Of a stretch of 64,000 nt of DNA, positions 16,201 to 25,708 are shown piece by piece (positions within the stretch are counted from its first letter, which is position 1; every line of letters begins with the position of its first letter). Source of the DNA: Acidimicrobiaceae bacterium (GTDB taxonomy: Bacteria; Actinomycetota; Acidimicrobiia; Acidimicrobiales; RAAP-2). The notes below the pieces were generated by a model. That model saw nothing but the letters and a program-made list of their open reading frames with translations, was not told where the DNA came from and did not search any database. The stretch spans positions 7,772 to 71,771 of the forward strand of contig PMFN01000030.1 in the NCBI GenBank assembly GCA_003155135.1, in the 5' to 3' direction. A program made the translations under genes and the position numbers.

Positions 16201-17631
16201 GTGGCACTCCGAGCGCTCAGCGCGCGCCTGCTCCTCGGCACTGTGCTGCTCGGCGCCGTGCTCGCCTCGATGGGCGGCCCGGCGGCGGCAGCGGTCCAGG
16301 ACCCGGCCCGCTCGATCGCCCCCAAGCCGGACTACCTCGATGCCTGCGCCCTGTCGGGTCTCGATGATTCGATCGGCTGCCTCGGCGTCACGCTCGACGC
16401 CATCGATGCCGCCCGGGCCCGCGAGCACCTGGGTGCCCTCGACCTGCCGGCCTCGTTCGCCTCCCTGCCCTTCGACGAGCAGATGCTGCTCGTGCTCGAC
16501 GAGGAGCGCACGGCACGGCACCTTCGGCCGGTGGCGGCCGTCGCACCGGCCCTCGACCGTGCCGCTGCGCAGGGTGCGGCGGTCGACGACCTCGCCCCGG
16601 CCCCAGGCGCCTCGTTCCACGCGGTGGAGCTCGACGCGCTCGCCGGCTTCTACAACGCCCTCGACATCGACTACCAGTGGCTCTACGACGACGGGCCCGG
16701 CAGCGGGACGGCGGGATGCGGCCGGTCCGGCGACCAGGGCTGCTGGGCGGACCGCCACATCGCACTCGCCTCGTACACGGGGGGCGGTGCACTGGTGCTC
16801 GGCGCCGCCGAGGACCCGACAGGCGACACGCAGACCTACGACAAGGGCGGCCCGTCGATGGCGCTCGTCCTCGCCGAGACGACCGGGGCGCCCGAAGGTG
16901 GTGCCACCTGGTCGAGTGCTCGCTCGCTCGAAGGGGGACCCACACTGCGGGCCCTGGCGGGCCCCCCGTCGGGTGAGTCCGAGACGGGCATCGCCGATCC
17001 CCCGCACACCGAGCCCCCCCAACCGGACTACACGTCCATCTGCGCGTCGAGCGGGATCGACGATTCGCCCGGGTGCATCGCGGCCGTGCTCGCCGCCATC
17101 AACACTGCCCGCGCCAAAGAGGGCGTGAAGCCGATGGTCCTCCCCGCTGCGTTCGCCACCCTCGCCATCCCCGAGCAGCTGTTCGTGGTGATCAATCTCG
17201 AACGGGTCGACCGGGGGCTCGCACCGTTCGTCGGGATGAGCGCCGGACTCGACGCCAACGCGCAAAAGGGGGCCGACAGGGCGAACGACCCACCGAGCCC
17301 GAGCAACGACATCGGTGACGACGAGGAATGGGCCGGGGGCTCGGTGAACGGGCTCGACGCCGACTACGGCTGGATGTACGACGACGGTCGAGGCAGCGGC
17401 AACCTCGACTGCCCCCGGTCGGGCGGTCCGGGCTGCTGGGGCCACCGCCACGGGATCCTCGACAACTTCGGCACGGTCGGGGCCATGGTGATGGGAACGG
17501 CCTTTGACCCGACGGGCGACAACGCTGCGTCGGGTTGGGCAGGCGGCACGTCCATGGCGGCCACCCTCGCAGCCGTGCTGCACCCCCCTTCGTCCTACGT
17601 GTACACATGGGCCGAAGCCACGGCACCGTGA
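16201..17631 (+). CDS. Secreted protein with two tandem CAP/SCP-like domains
   Basis: A 476-residue exported protein with a signal peptide in the first 31 residues (LLLGTVLLGAVLASMGGPAAAA). The rest is an internal duplication. Half one (about 38-230) has DYLDACALSGLDDSIGCLG, YQWLYDDGPGSG and GCWADRH. Half two (about 260-465) has DYTSICASSGIDDSPGCI, YGWMYDDGRGSG and GCWGHRH. Each half includes the INTARAKEGVKP-type helix and late His/Trp segment of bacterial CAP-superfamily proteins. Cysteines are paired in both halves, consistent with disulfides outside the cell. Function unknown; wall association is inferred. Confidence 0.7.
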   Translation: MALRALSARLLLGTVLLGAVLASMGGPAAAAVQDPARSIAPKPDYLDACALSGLDDSIGCLGVTLDAIDAARAREHLGALDLPASFASLPFDEQMLLVLDEERTARHLRPVAAVAPALDRAAAQGAAVDDLAPAPGASFHAVELDALAGFYNALDIDYQWLYDDGPGSGTAGCGRSGDQGCWADRHIALASYTGGGALVLGAAEDPTGDTQTYDKGGPSMALVLAETTGAPEGGATWSSARSLEGGPTLRALAGPPSGESETGIADPPHTEPPQPDYTSICASSGIDDSPGCIAAVLAAINTARAKEGVKPMVLPAAFATLAIPEQLFVVINLERVDRGLAPFVGMSAGLDANAQKGADRANDPPSPSNDIGDDEEWAGGSVNGLDADYGWMYDDGRGSGNLDCPRSGGPGCWGHRHGILDNFGTVGAMVMGTAFDPTGDNAASGWAGGTSMAATLAAVLHPPSSYVYTWAEATAP

Positions 17632-17825
17632 TCCCGCCCCCCGCCCCCACGCTGGTGCGATGCGGCGCTCGAGGCCATGGCGTGATCGGGCCTTTCGCAC
17701 CCGGCCCGGCGACCCCTACAGTTTTGGCAGTGGTCGGGCTGCCTTGCGAACTCGACGGGGCCGCCTCGGTCCCTTCGATCTCCCCTCAGGTCGCGCCCGG
17801 CGTGGGCCATCCGAGGGCACCGGGG

Positions 17826-17853
17826 CACGTCTGCCCCTGAGGGGTCAGACGTG
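17826..17853 (+). repeat. Strong hairpin 10 nt upstream of a start codon
   Basis: CACGTCTG (17826-17833) pairs perfectly with CAGACGTG (17846-17853), and inside it CCCC pairs with GGGG around loop TGA with one bulged T. The 12-bp stem ends 10 nt before ATG 17864, where a ribosome-binding site would be. It could be a terminator for the upstream gene, an operator, or a translational block. Confidence 0.6.
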
Positions 17854-17863
17854 ACACGACGCC

Positions 17864-18391
17864 ATGGTCACCTCACTGACCCACCGGGTCGAGGCTGCGA
17901 CCGATGAGCCCGGGCAACCGGTGCACCCGCACGGTTCCCGAGCACCCCGCCGGGCGCCGTTGCTGGTCGCGGCCGCCCTCTTCGCCACCTTCGCGCTCAC
18001 CACCGCCCTCCTGGTCTCCTCGGAGCTGTCCACGCGTGGCGCCACGACGACAGCGATCGAGGCGCGCCATGCCGACACCACCGAGCTCCACCGGAGCGCC
18101 GCCGAGCTCGCCGTGGTGCGCGGCAACCTCGCGCTCTTGGTGGCCGCTGTCGGCACGGACCACGCGACCATCGCCAGCCAGGCGGCACAGCTCGCCGTCA
18201 TCAAGGGGCAGCTGAACCAGGCGGTGGCCACCACCTCGACCGAGACATCGAACGCCGCCGCGCTGACCACCTGCCTCGGTGGCGTCGAGGCCGCGCTGAA
18301 CTCACTCTCGGTCGGGGACACCCCCACCGCACTGGCCTCCCTCAGCGCAGTCAGCGCGAGCTGCCAGAGCGCAGGCGCAGCCAATGGGTAG
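17864..18391 (+). CDS. Membrane-anchored protein with extracytoplasmic helical stalk
   Basis: A 175-residue protein with a short basic cytoplasmic N-terminus, one membrane span (LLVAAALFATFALTTALLVS, about 33-52) and an outside region of Ala/Thr/Leu-rich heptads likely to form a coiled coil. Its C-terminus (CLGGVEAALNSLSVGDTPTA...SC) closely matches the stalk of the following GH43 protein (CLGGVQGALGQIAASNTQGA...TC), so the two are paralogous. The stop lies 8 nt inside the next gene. Function unknown; it may be a partner of the GH43 protein. Confidence 0.7.
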   Translation: MVTSLTHRVEAATDEPGQPVHPHGSRAPRRAPLLVAAALFATFALTTALLVSSELSTRGATTTAIEARHADTTELHRSAAELAVVRGNLALLVAAVGTDHATIASQAAQLAVIKGQLNQAVATTSTETSNAAALTTCLGGVEAALNSLSVGDTPTALASLSAVSASCQSAGAANG

Positions 18392-19709
18392 CGCACGGCG
18401 CAGGCGCCGCCTGCTGCGCACTGTGCTCTGTGCACTCTGCCTCGGCGCGTTCGTAGCCGCGCTGCTCACGGACCTGAGTGCACGGGCAGGGCTGCGCCAC
18501 CAGCGCAGCCTGCTGGCCAGCGCCGAGGCGCGGCTCGGGGCGTCCGAGGGCGTCGCCCGCGGGACCCTCGCGACGTTCAGCTCCACCCTCGACGAGCGCA
18601 ATCTGTTGGACGAGTCGGTGGCACAGGGTGCCGCGCAGGTGGCGAGCACCGGGCAGACCCTCAACACCGCCAGCCAGTCCGCGTTCTTCGCCACCGTGCA
18701 CGCGAACGAGATCCACACCTGCCTCGGGGGGGTCCAGGGCGCCCTCGGGCAGATCGCCGCCAGCAACACACAGGGGGCGGCCACCGCCCTGGCCGGCGTC
18801 TCGGCCACGTGCCTCGACCTGAGCGGCGGGAGCACGAGCGGCCTCGTCTACCCCTTCGACTTCCCGGACCCGTTCGTCCTGCGGGTCGGCTCCACCTACT
18901 GGGGCTACGCCACCAACTCGGCCGCCGGCAACATCCAGATCATCACGTCGAGCGACCTCGCCAACTGGACGACGGTGGGCAACGCCCTTCCCGCGCTCCC
19001 GTCGTGGGCCCAGCCCGGAGCCACCTGGGCGCCGTCGGTCATCCAGCTCGGGGCGACGTTCGTCCTCTACTACGCCGCCGCCACTGCGGCGAGCGGCACC
19101 TCGTGCATCTCGGTGGCCACCGCGTCCGCCCCGCAGGGCCCGTTCGTGGACAACTCGAGCGCCCCCCTGATCTGCCAGTCGGGTCTCGGGGGCTCGATCG
19201 ATCCCTCGCCATTCGTCGACGCATCGGGCAACCCCTACCTGACGTGGAAGTCGAACGGTGCCGGCGGCCAGCCGGCCACCATCTGGGTCCAGCCCCTCTC
19301 GGCGAGCGGGACCCAGCTGGCCGGCTTCGAGGCGACCCCACTGCTGACCCCGAGCCAGGCATGGGAGAACGGCGTGGTCGAGGCCCCGTCGATGTTCGTC
19401 GTGCAGGGCCAGTACTTCCTCTTCTACTCGGGCAACAACTGGGACAGCGCCGACTACGCCATCGGCTGGGCAGCCTGCCAAGGCCCGCTCGGGCCCTGCA
19501 CGAAGCCTTCGGGCACGCCGCTGCTCGCCTCGGGGCCGGCGTTCGCCGGGCCAGGTGGGCCCGCGTTGTTCACCGACCCGAGCGGCAGGATCCTCATGGC
19601 CTTCCACGCCTGGGCGCCGGGTGCGGTGGGTTACCCGAACAGCCGTGACCTCTACGTCCGGCCGCTCACCTTCCCCTTCGGCGTCCCGACGGTCGGTCCA
19701 GCGAGCTGA
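18384..19709 (+). CDS. Membrane-anchored GH43-like glycosidase
   Basis: A 441-residue protein: basic N-terminus, one membrane anchor (residues about 10-30), a helical stalk to about residue 150, then a five-bladed propeller of the GH43 type facing outward. Candidate catalytic residues are all present: the base D in DFPDPFVL, the pKa-modulating D in GSIDPSPFVD, and the acid E in VVEAPSMFV. Family activity is on arabinan/xylan-like polymers; the substrate is unknown. It overlaps the upstream paralogous stalk gene by 8 nt, so co-translation is likely. Confidence 0.82.
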   Translation: MGSARRRRRLLRTVLCALCLGAFVAALLTDLSARAGLRHQRSLLASAEARLGASEGVARGTLATFSSTLDERNLLDESVAQGAAQVASTGQTLNTASQSAFFATVHANEIHTCLGGVQGALGQIAASNTQGAATALAGVSATCLDLSGGSTSGLVYPFDFPDPFVLRVGSTYWGYATNSAAGNIQIITSSDLANWTTVGNALPALPSWAQPGATWAPSVIQLGATFVLYYAAATAASGTSCISVATASAPQGPFVDNSSAPLICQSGLGGSIDPSPFVDASGNPYLTWKSNGAGGQPATIWVQPLSASGTQLAGFEATPLLTPSQAWENGVVEAPSMFVVQGQYFLFYSGNNWDSADYAIGWAACQGPLGPCTKPSGTPLLASGPAFAGPGGPALFTDPSGRILMAFHAWAPGAVGYPNSRDLYVRPLTFPFGVPTVGPAS

Positions 19710-19742
19710 GCCGAGGTCGACCACCCGCACGGCAGGGGGCCG

Positions 19743-19748
19743 TACGCT
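19743..19748 (+). promoter_or_regulatory. Candidate -10 element, leaderless geometry to an ATT codon
   Basis: TACGCT ends 6 nt before an ATT at 19755 that is in frame with the downstream membrane protein. This is the spacing seen at the other leaderless starts, but it leads to a rare start codon. Confidence 0.35.
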
Positions 19749-19769
19749 TCGGGCATTAGTGACGCAACC

Positions 19770-20414
19770 GTGAAGGTCGAAGGCGAGAGGCGATGGCCCA
19801 TGGCGGTGGTGCTGGTCGTGGCCATGGCCCTCCCGTTTCTCCTGCCGCCCCGCTACAGCCTCTTCCCGCAATGGCTCATGCCGGCGCTCCTCGGCGCGCT
19901 GCTGGTGACCCTCATCATCGCCGACCCAGGCCGGATCGACCGCCGCTCCGAGCTCATCCGCGCGTGTTCCATCGCCCTGGTCGTCGTCCTCTGCCTGGGC
20001 GCGGCGTTCTTCACCGGGAGGCTCGTCGTCGAGCTCGTCCACGGGTCGTCGGTGACCAACTCCGCCGCCTTGCTGCTGCGGGTGGGCGGCGTCGCGTGGG
20101 TGTACCTCATCATCGCCTTCGCCTTCGTCTACTGGGAGTTCGACGGCGGGGGCCCCGAGGCCCGGGCGGTGGCTGACCCCGAGTTCCCCGACATGGCCTT
20201 CCCCGAGCAGCTGAACCCGTCGGTCGCCCCCCCGGGGTGGCGACCACAGTTCTTCGACTACCTCTACGTGGGCTTCACCAATGCCACCGCCTTCAGCCCG
20301 ACCGACGTCATGCCGCTGGCGCGTTGGGCGAAGCTGACCATGGCCATGCAGGCCTCGGCGTCGCTCATCATCCTCGGCCTGGTGATCGCCCGGGCCGTCA
20401 ACATCTTGAAGTAG
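19770..20414 (+). CDS. DUF1345-like membrane protein
   Basis: A 214-residue membrane protein with about five to six hydrophobic segments. The C-terminal block FFDYLYVGFTNATAFSPTDV followed by a hydrophobic helix ending RAVNIL resembles the DUF1345 family. No function is known. The first conventional start is GTG 19770. However, a -10 hexamer (19743-19748) points to an in-frame ATT at 19755, which would give an N-terminus reading MSDATVKVEG; ATG 19800 is a third option. It converges on the peptidase-like gene. Confidence 0.65.
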   Translation: MKVEGERRWPMAVVLVVAMALPFLLPPRYSLFPQWLMPALLGALLVTLIIADPGRIDRRSELIRACSIALVVVLCLGAAFFTGRLVVELVHGSSVTNSAALLLRVGGVAWVYLIIAFAFVYWEFDGGGPEARAVADPEFPDMAFPEQLNPSVAPPGWRPQFFDYLYVGFTNATAFSPTDVMPLARWAKLTMAMQASASLIILGLVIARAVNILK

Positions 20415-20477
20415 CGGCCTGTCTCGCGCAGCGGCTGTTGTCGGGCGGACGTGGGCTGGCGCAGCACGAGAGCGCAG

Positions 20478-21215
20478 TCAGCGCGACGATCCGGGGAGCA
20501 GGCGAACTTCGAGGCGCTCTTCGACTGCCTGCGAGCCTTGCCGCCTGACGGAGTACGCGCCCTTGCCCGCCATCTCGCTCACCGCTTCGACCATTGTGAC
20601 CGAGCGGTAGAGGAGGCCCGCCCCGTCGTCGGTGGCGAAGCCGTCGGGCAACGCGCCCTCGCCGATGAGCCGTTGGTAGAGCGGCCTGCGCTGGGACTCG
20701 GAGTCGTAGTGGACGCCGTTCGAGTACGGCACGAACGCAAGACCATCGGTCACCGGCCGCAGGTCCGGCCCGAAGGAGTCGGTCGTTCCGCCGACATGCC
20801 AGCAGATGGAGCCCGCTGAGACCCCGGCGAGGACCACGCCCGCCCGCCACGCCGCGGTGAGGGCGGCGTCGTAGCCGTGGAGCCGCCAGAGCGCAAGCAG
20901 GTTGGCGACCGAACCACCTCCCACCCAGACCGCGTCGTGGTCGAGCAGGTAGGCGGTTGGGTCTTCCACGTTCGGCATGGGGAAGACGTTGAGGAACCCG
21001 ACGCTCACGCCGGCGGCCTCCCCCGCTTCGGCGAAGAACGCCTGGAACCAGCGCTGGTCGCCGCCGGCCGTGTCGAGCACGCACAGGCGGGGGCGGCCCG
21101 TCGCCCCGGAGAGTTCGAGCGCGTAGCGCAGCAGCGGGGCGAACTCGAAGCGGGTCCGGCTCCCGAAGCGCAGGCCGCCGGAGGTGGCAAGGATCGTGGG
21201 CTCATCAGCGGGCAC
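20478..21215 (-). CDS. Peptidase S51 family (PepE/cyanophycinase-like)
   Basis: A 245-residue cytosolic serine hydrolase of the S51 family. The nucleophile is S133 in GVSAGSICWH, preceded by the VGGGSVANLL strand-turn. A likely catalytic His lies in FVPYSNGVHYDS near 170. Family members cleave aspartyl dipeptides or act as cyanophycinase relatives; the substrate is unassigned. The GTG start at 21215 is supported by a leaderless-type -10 element 7 nt upstream and no Shine-Dalgarno sequence. Confidence 0.87.
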   Translation of the reverse strand: MPADEPTILATSGGLRFGSRTRFEFAPLLRYALELSGATGRPRLCVLDTAGGDQRWFQAFFAEAGEAAGVSVGFLNVFPMPNVEDPTAYLLDHDAVWVGGGSVANLLALWRLHGYDAALTAAWRAGVVLAGVSAGSICWHVGGTTDSFGPDLRPVTDGLAFVPYSNGVHYDSESQRRPLYQRLIGEGALPDGFATDDGAGLLYRSVTMVEAVSEMAGKGAYSVRRQGSQAVEERLEVRLLPGSSR

Positions 21216-21222
21216 GTGCCTG

Positions 21223-21228
21223 AAGTTA
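21223..21228 (-). promoter_or_regulatory. -10 element for the S51 peptidase gene, leaderless
   Basis: TAACTT on the minus strand ends 7 nt before GTG 21215. Confidence 0.45.
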
Positions 21229-21236
21229 CCGGGACC

Positions 21237-23072
<1,836 letters not shown>

Positions 23073-23126
23073 GCGCTCATTGTTGCCCGGTTCGCACCGG
23101 CCATGAGGCTGGAACCGCTCAGTCGA

Positions 23127-24356
23127 TCACCGCGGGCCCGACGCCGGTGCGCCCTTTGCCACCGGGTGCCGGCGCAGCGCATCGAGCACCGCGGCGGCGG
23201 CGGCGGCGGCCCCGATACCAGCCCCGAGCACGCACACGCCCGCCCAGTGGTGGCTGTTGTAGATCGAGCTGCCCACAGCAGAGCCGATGGCGCCGCCGAT
23301 GAAGTAGCAGACCATGTAGGCCGAGTTGACCCGGCTGCGGGCCAGGGGGGCCAGTCGGTAGATCATCGACTGGTTCGTCACCTGGAGCCCCTGGACGCCG
23401 ACGTCGAGGAGCAGGATCCCGACGATCAGCATCGCCAGGCTGTGCCGACCCCACCACAGTGGCAGGAAGGAGGCGGCGAGCAGCGCGGCGAACACGAGGG
23501 TGGTCGCCTTGGTCCACCCGCGGTCGGCCCAGCGCCCGGCGAAGTTGGCGCAGAGTGCGCCGCTCGCGCCCACCAGCCCGAAGAGGCCAATGGTGAGGTC
23601 GTTGTAGTGATACGGGCCACCGGCCAGCAGGAAGGCCATGGTCGTCCAGAACACGCTGAACGCGGCGAACCCCAGTGCCCCAAAGATCGCCCGGCGCTGC
23701 AGCAGGGGCTCGGTCACGAGCAGCTTCACCGCGGATCGCAGCAGCGTGGCATAGCCGATGTGCTCGCGCTCCCCCTCCGGCGGCAGCCGGCGCCGCAGAA
23801 CGAGGGCGAGCGCGATGGTCATGACGGCGGCCATGGCGTAGACCACGCGCCAGCTCGAGACCTCGGCCACCACGCCCGACACCGTGCGGGCGAGGAGGAT
23901 GCCGAGCAGGAGCCCGCTCATCACCACGCCGACCACGTGCCCGCGGTGCTCGTCGTCAGCCAGGGATGCAGCCATGGGGACAAGGAGCTGTGCCGCGACC
24001 GACCCGGCGCCGACGATCAGCCCGACAGCGATCAGCACCCCGATGCCCGGGGCGGCCGCCGAGACCACCAGGCCACCAGCGGTGACGGCGAGCACCGCCG
24101 GCACGAGGCCCCGCCGGGCGAGCAGGTCGCCGAGAGGGACGAGGAAGGCGAGGCCGATCGCGTAACCGATCTGGGCGAAGGTGACGACCAGCCCGGCGGT
24201 CCCCGAGCTCGTGCCGAACGACTTCGCGATGTTGTCGAGGACCGGCTGCGCGTAATAGAGGTTGGCGACCGAGATCCCGCACGCCAGGGCGAACAGGAGG
24301 ACCAGTGGCCGGCTCAATCGAGTTGGTGCGTGGGTCACCGCCATGGTGTCGGACAT
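23127..24356 (-). CDS. MFS drug/multidrug exporter
   Basis: A 409-residue transporter with 12 predicted spans. It resembles the YdhP/AraJ-like efflux branch: ACGISVANLYYAQPVLDNIA in helix 1, and PLGDLLARRGLVP as the helix 2-3 loop. ATG 24356 is chosen because GGGAGG lies 7 nt upstream; ATG 24374 is also in frame. It is divergent from a TetR gene with an operator-like repeat between them, so it is the probable target of that repressor and exports its inducer or a related compound. Confidence 0.88.
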   Translation of the reverse strand: MSDTMAVTHAPTRLSRPLVLLFALACGISVANLYYAQPVLDNIAKSFGTSSGTAGLVVTFAQIGYAIGLAFLVPLGDLLARRGLVPAVLAVTAGGLVVSAAAPGIGVLIAVGLIVGAGSVAAQLLVPMAASLADDEHRGHVVGVVMSGLLLGILLARTVSGVVAEVSSWRVVYAMAAVMTIALALVLRRRLPPEGEREHIGYATLLRSAVKLLVTEPLLQRRAIFGALGFAAFSVFWTTMAFLLAGGPYHYNDLTIGLFGLVGASGALCANFAGRWADRGWTKATTLVFAALLAASFLPLWWGRHSLAMLIVGILLLDVGVQGLQVTNQSMIYRLAPLARSRVNSAYMVCYFIGGAIGSAVGSSIYNSHHWAGVCVLGAGIGAAAAAAAVLDALRRHPVAKGAPASGPR

Positions 24357-24406
24357 GCGGGCCTCCCGGGTCATTTAGTGAACGACACGTACATTATCAT
24401 GATTCA

Positions 24407-24421
24407 TGAACGCTCCGTTCA
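24407..24421. promoter_or_regulatory. TetR operator candidate
   Basis: TGAACG-CTC-CGTTCA is a perfect 6-3-6 inverted repeat in the 82-nt space between the divergent MFS and TetR genes. It lies just upstream of the tetR -10 element. A partial copy, TGAACGACACGT, lies about 28 nt to the left, toward the MFS gene. Binding by the adjacent TetR protein is inferred. Confidence 0.6.
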
Positions 24422-24426
24422 ACAAC

Positions 24427-24432
24427 TAGGAT
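24427..24432 (+). promoter_or_regulatory. -10 element for tetR, leaderless
   Basis: TAGGAT ends 6 nt before GTG 24439; TTCATG at 24403-24408 could be a -35 at 18-nt spacing and partly overlaps the operator. Confidence 0.5.
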
Positions 24433-24438
24433 CGTGCC

Positions 24439-25038
24439 GTGACCAGCGAAATCCAACCAAGCGCCGTGGGCGTCGGTCGGCCGCGGAGCGAGCGGGCGCG
24501 GCTGGCCGTCTTGGAGGCGGCGGCCGACCTCCTCATCGAAGGGGGCCTCAAGTCGGCCACGATCGAGTGCATCGCGGACCGAGCCGGCGTCAGCAAGGTG
24601 ACCATCTACAAATGGTGGCCCAACCGTGGTGCCGTGGCGATCGACGCGTACTTCCACCGCTACCGTCAAACGCTCGACTTCGTCGACACCGGCGACGTCG
24701 CCTCGGACCTCGCGGCACAGCTCCGCCTCCTCATCGACGCCTTCTCCGGCCGCGCCGGCGAGGTCATGGCCGAGCTCATCGGCCAGGCGCAGACGGACCC
24801 CGGCCTGGCGGCGACCCTTGGATCGGGCTGGCTCCAACCGCGACGTGAGGCGACCGCCGCCGTCCTGCGGCACGCCATCGACCGGGGCCAGATCAGGCCC
24901 GACGTCGACGTCCCCACCCTGATGGACCAGCTCTACGCGCCGCTCTACTGGCGGCTGATGATGCGTCATGCACCGCTCACCGACGACTTCGCCGAGATGA
25001 TCGTGCGCAACATCCTCGACGGCGTCCGGTCCGCCTGA
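24439..25038 (+). CDS. TetR/AcrR family repressor
   Basis: A 199-residue regulator. The N-terminal helix-turn-helix runs from about residue 23 to 65 (LAVLEAAADLLIEGGLKSATIECIADRAGVSKVTIYKWWPNR), with the recognition helix SKVTIYKWW. The remainder is an all-helical ligand and dimer domain. GTG 24439 is leaderless. It most likely represses the divergent MFS exporter and itself through the repeat at 24407-24421. Confidence 0.9.
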   Translation: MTSEIQPSAVGVGRPRSERARLAVLEAAADLLIEGGLKSATIECIADRAGVSKVTIYKWWPNRGAVAIDAYFHRYRQTLDFVDTGDVASDLAAQLRLLIDAFSGRAGEVMAELIGQAQTDPGLAATLGSGWLQPRREATAAVLRHAIDRGQIRPDVDVPTLMDQLYAPLYWRLMMRHAPLTDDFAEMIVRNILDGVRSA

Positions 25039-25077
25039 GCCACCTGACAGCCGGACTTGTCGGGCTGAACGGCGACC

Positions 25078-25464
25078 TCAGCGCTGCAGGTACTCCTCGG
25101 CCAGGGCGTCGGGTGCCGATGCCAGCCACGCGTCGACGATCGCCTCGCGTAGCGCGGGCCCGGCCACCAGCTTCAGTTGGATGAGCACGGCCGCGTAGCC
25201 GTCGAAGTGCGCAATGGTGAAGAACGCCGCTTCCCCGCTGGCCAGGACCGCCTCTTTGTCCGCCAGGTCGGCGACGCTCACCGCCAGGATCGGCCCCTCG
25301 GGCGGGGACTCTGCGCCGAAGCGCCTCATGTCGGCCTTGCTGAACGGCCGCTCCCACGCGAAGGCCTTGCCCTTCACGAACCAGGTGAGGTTGCCGTGGC
25401 GTTCGCCCTCGGTCACCTCGGGGAGCCCGGCGGCGAGGCGTCGCACATCACCGAATGTCGCCAT
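25078..25464 (-). CDS. MmcQ/YjbR family protein
   Basis: A 128-residue protein of the MmcQ/YjbR family with a CyaY-like double-wing fold. Supporting segments are [24 protein letters not shown] and [27 protein letters not shown]. It may bind DNA or act as a small accessory protein; the role is unknown. ATG 25464 is preferred because a leaderless -10 element lies 7 nt upstream. Confidence 0.85.
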   Translation of the reverse strand: MATFGDVRRLAAGLPEVTEGERHGNLTWFVKGKAFAWERPFSKADMRRFGAESPPEGPILAVSVADLADKEAVLASGEAAFFTIAHFDGYAAVLIQLKLVAGPALREAIVDAWLASAPDALAEEYLQR

Positions 25465-25471
25465 GGTGGCC

Positions 25472-25477
25472 ACCGTA
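25472..25477 (-). promoter_or_regulatory. -10 element for the MmcQ gene, leaderless
   Basis: TACGGT on the minus strand ends 7 nt before ATG 25464. Confidence 0.45.
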
Positions 25478-25576
25478 GCGAGGCCCGCTCGGCGTTTCCG
25501 AGGCCCGTGGCGTACCGCGTCACTCGGTCTGGCTCGGGACGTCGGCGGCGCACAGGTGTGCGTCCACGAGCGCTGG

Positions 25577-25671
25577 GCGAGGTCCACCGCTACGCCGAAG
25601 GCATCGTCAGGCTCATGGACGACCCCGAAGGGAACGAATTCTGCCTGGTCGGCCCACCCGGCGGAGCGTGA
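25577..25671 (+). pseudogene. Remnant of a glyoxalase/VOC domain protein
   Basis: The last 30 or so codons of an open frame ending at 25671 read [15 protein letters not shown] plus a short glycine/proline tail. This is the typical C-terminal strand of VOC-superfamily proteins, whose last metal ligand is the Glu of GNEF. No start, ribosome-binding site or N-terminal VOC half precedes it; upstream the frame is antisense to the MmcQ gene. It looks like a 3' fragment of a deleted gene. Confidence 0.5.
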
Positions 25672-25708
25672 CGGGCGACACCCCGGGCCGAGGGGCCCTA
25701 GCCGTACC

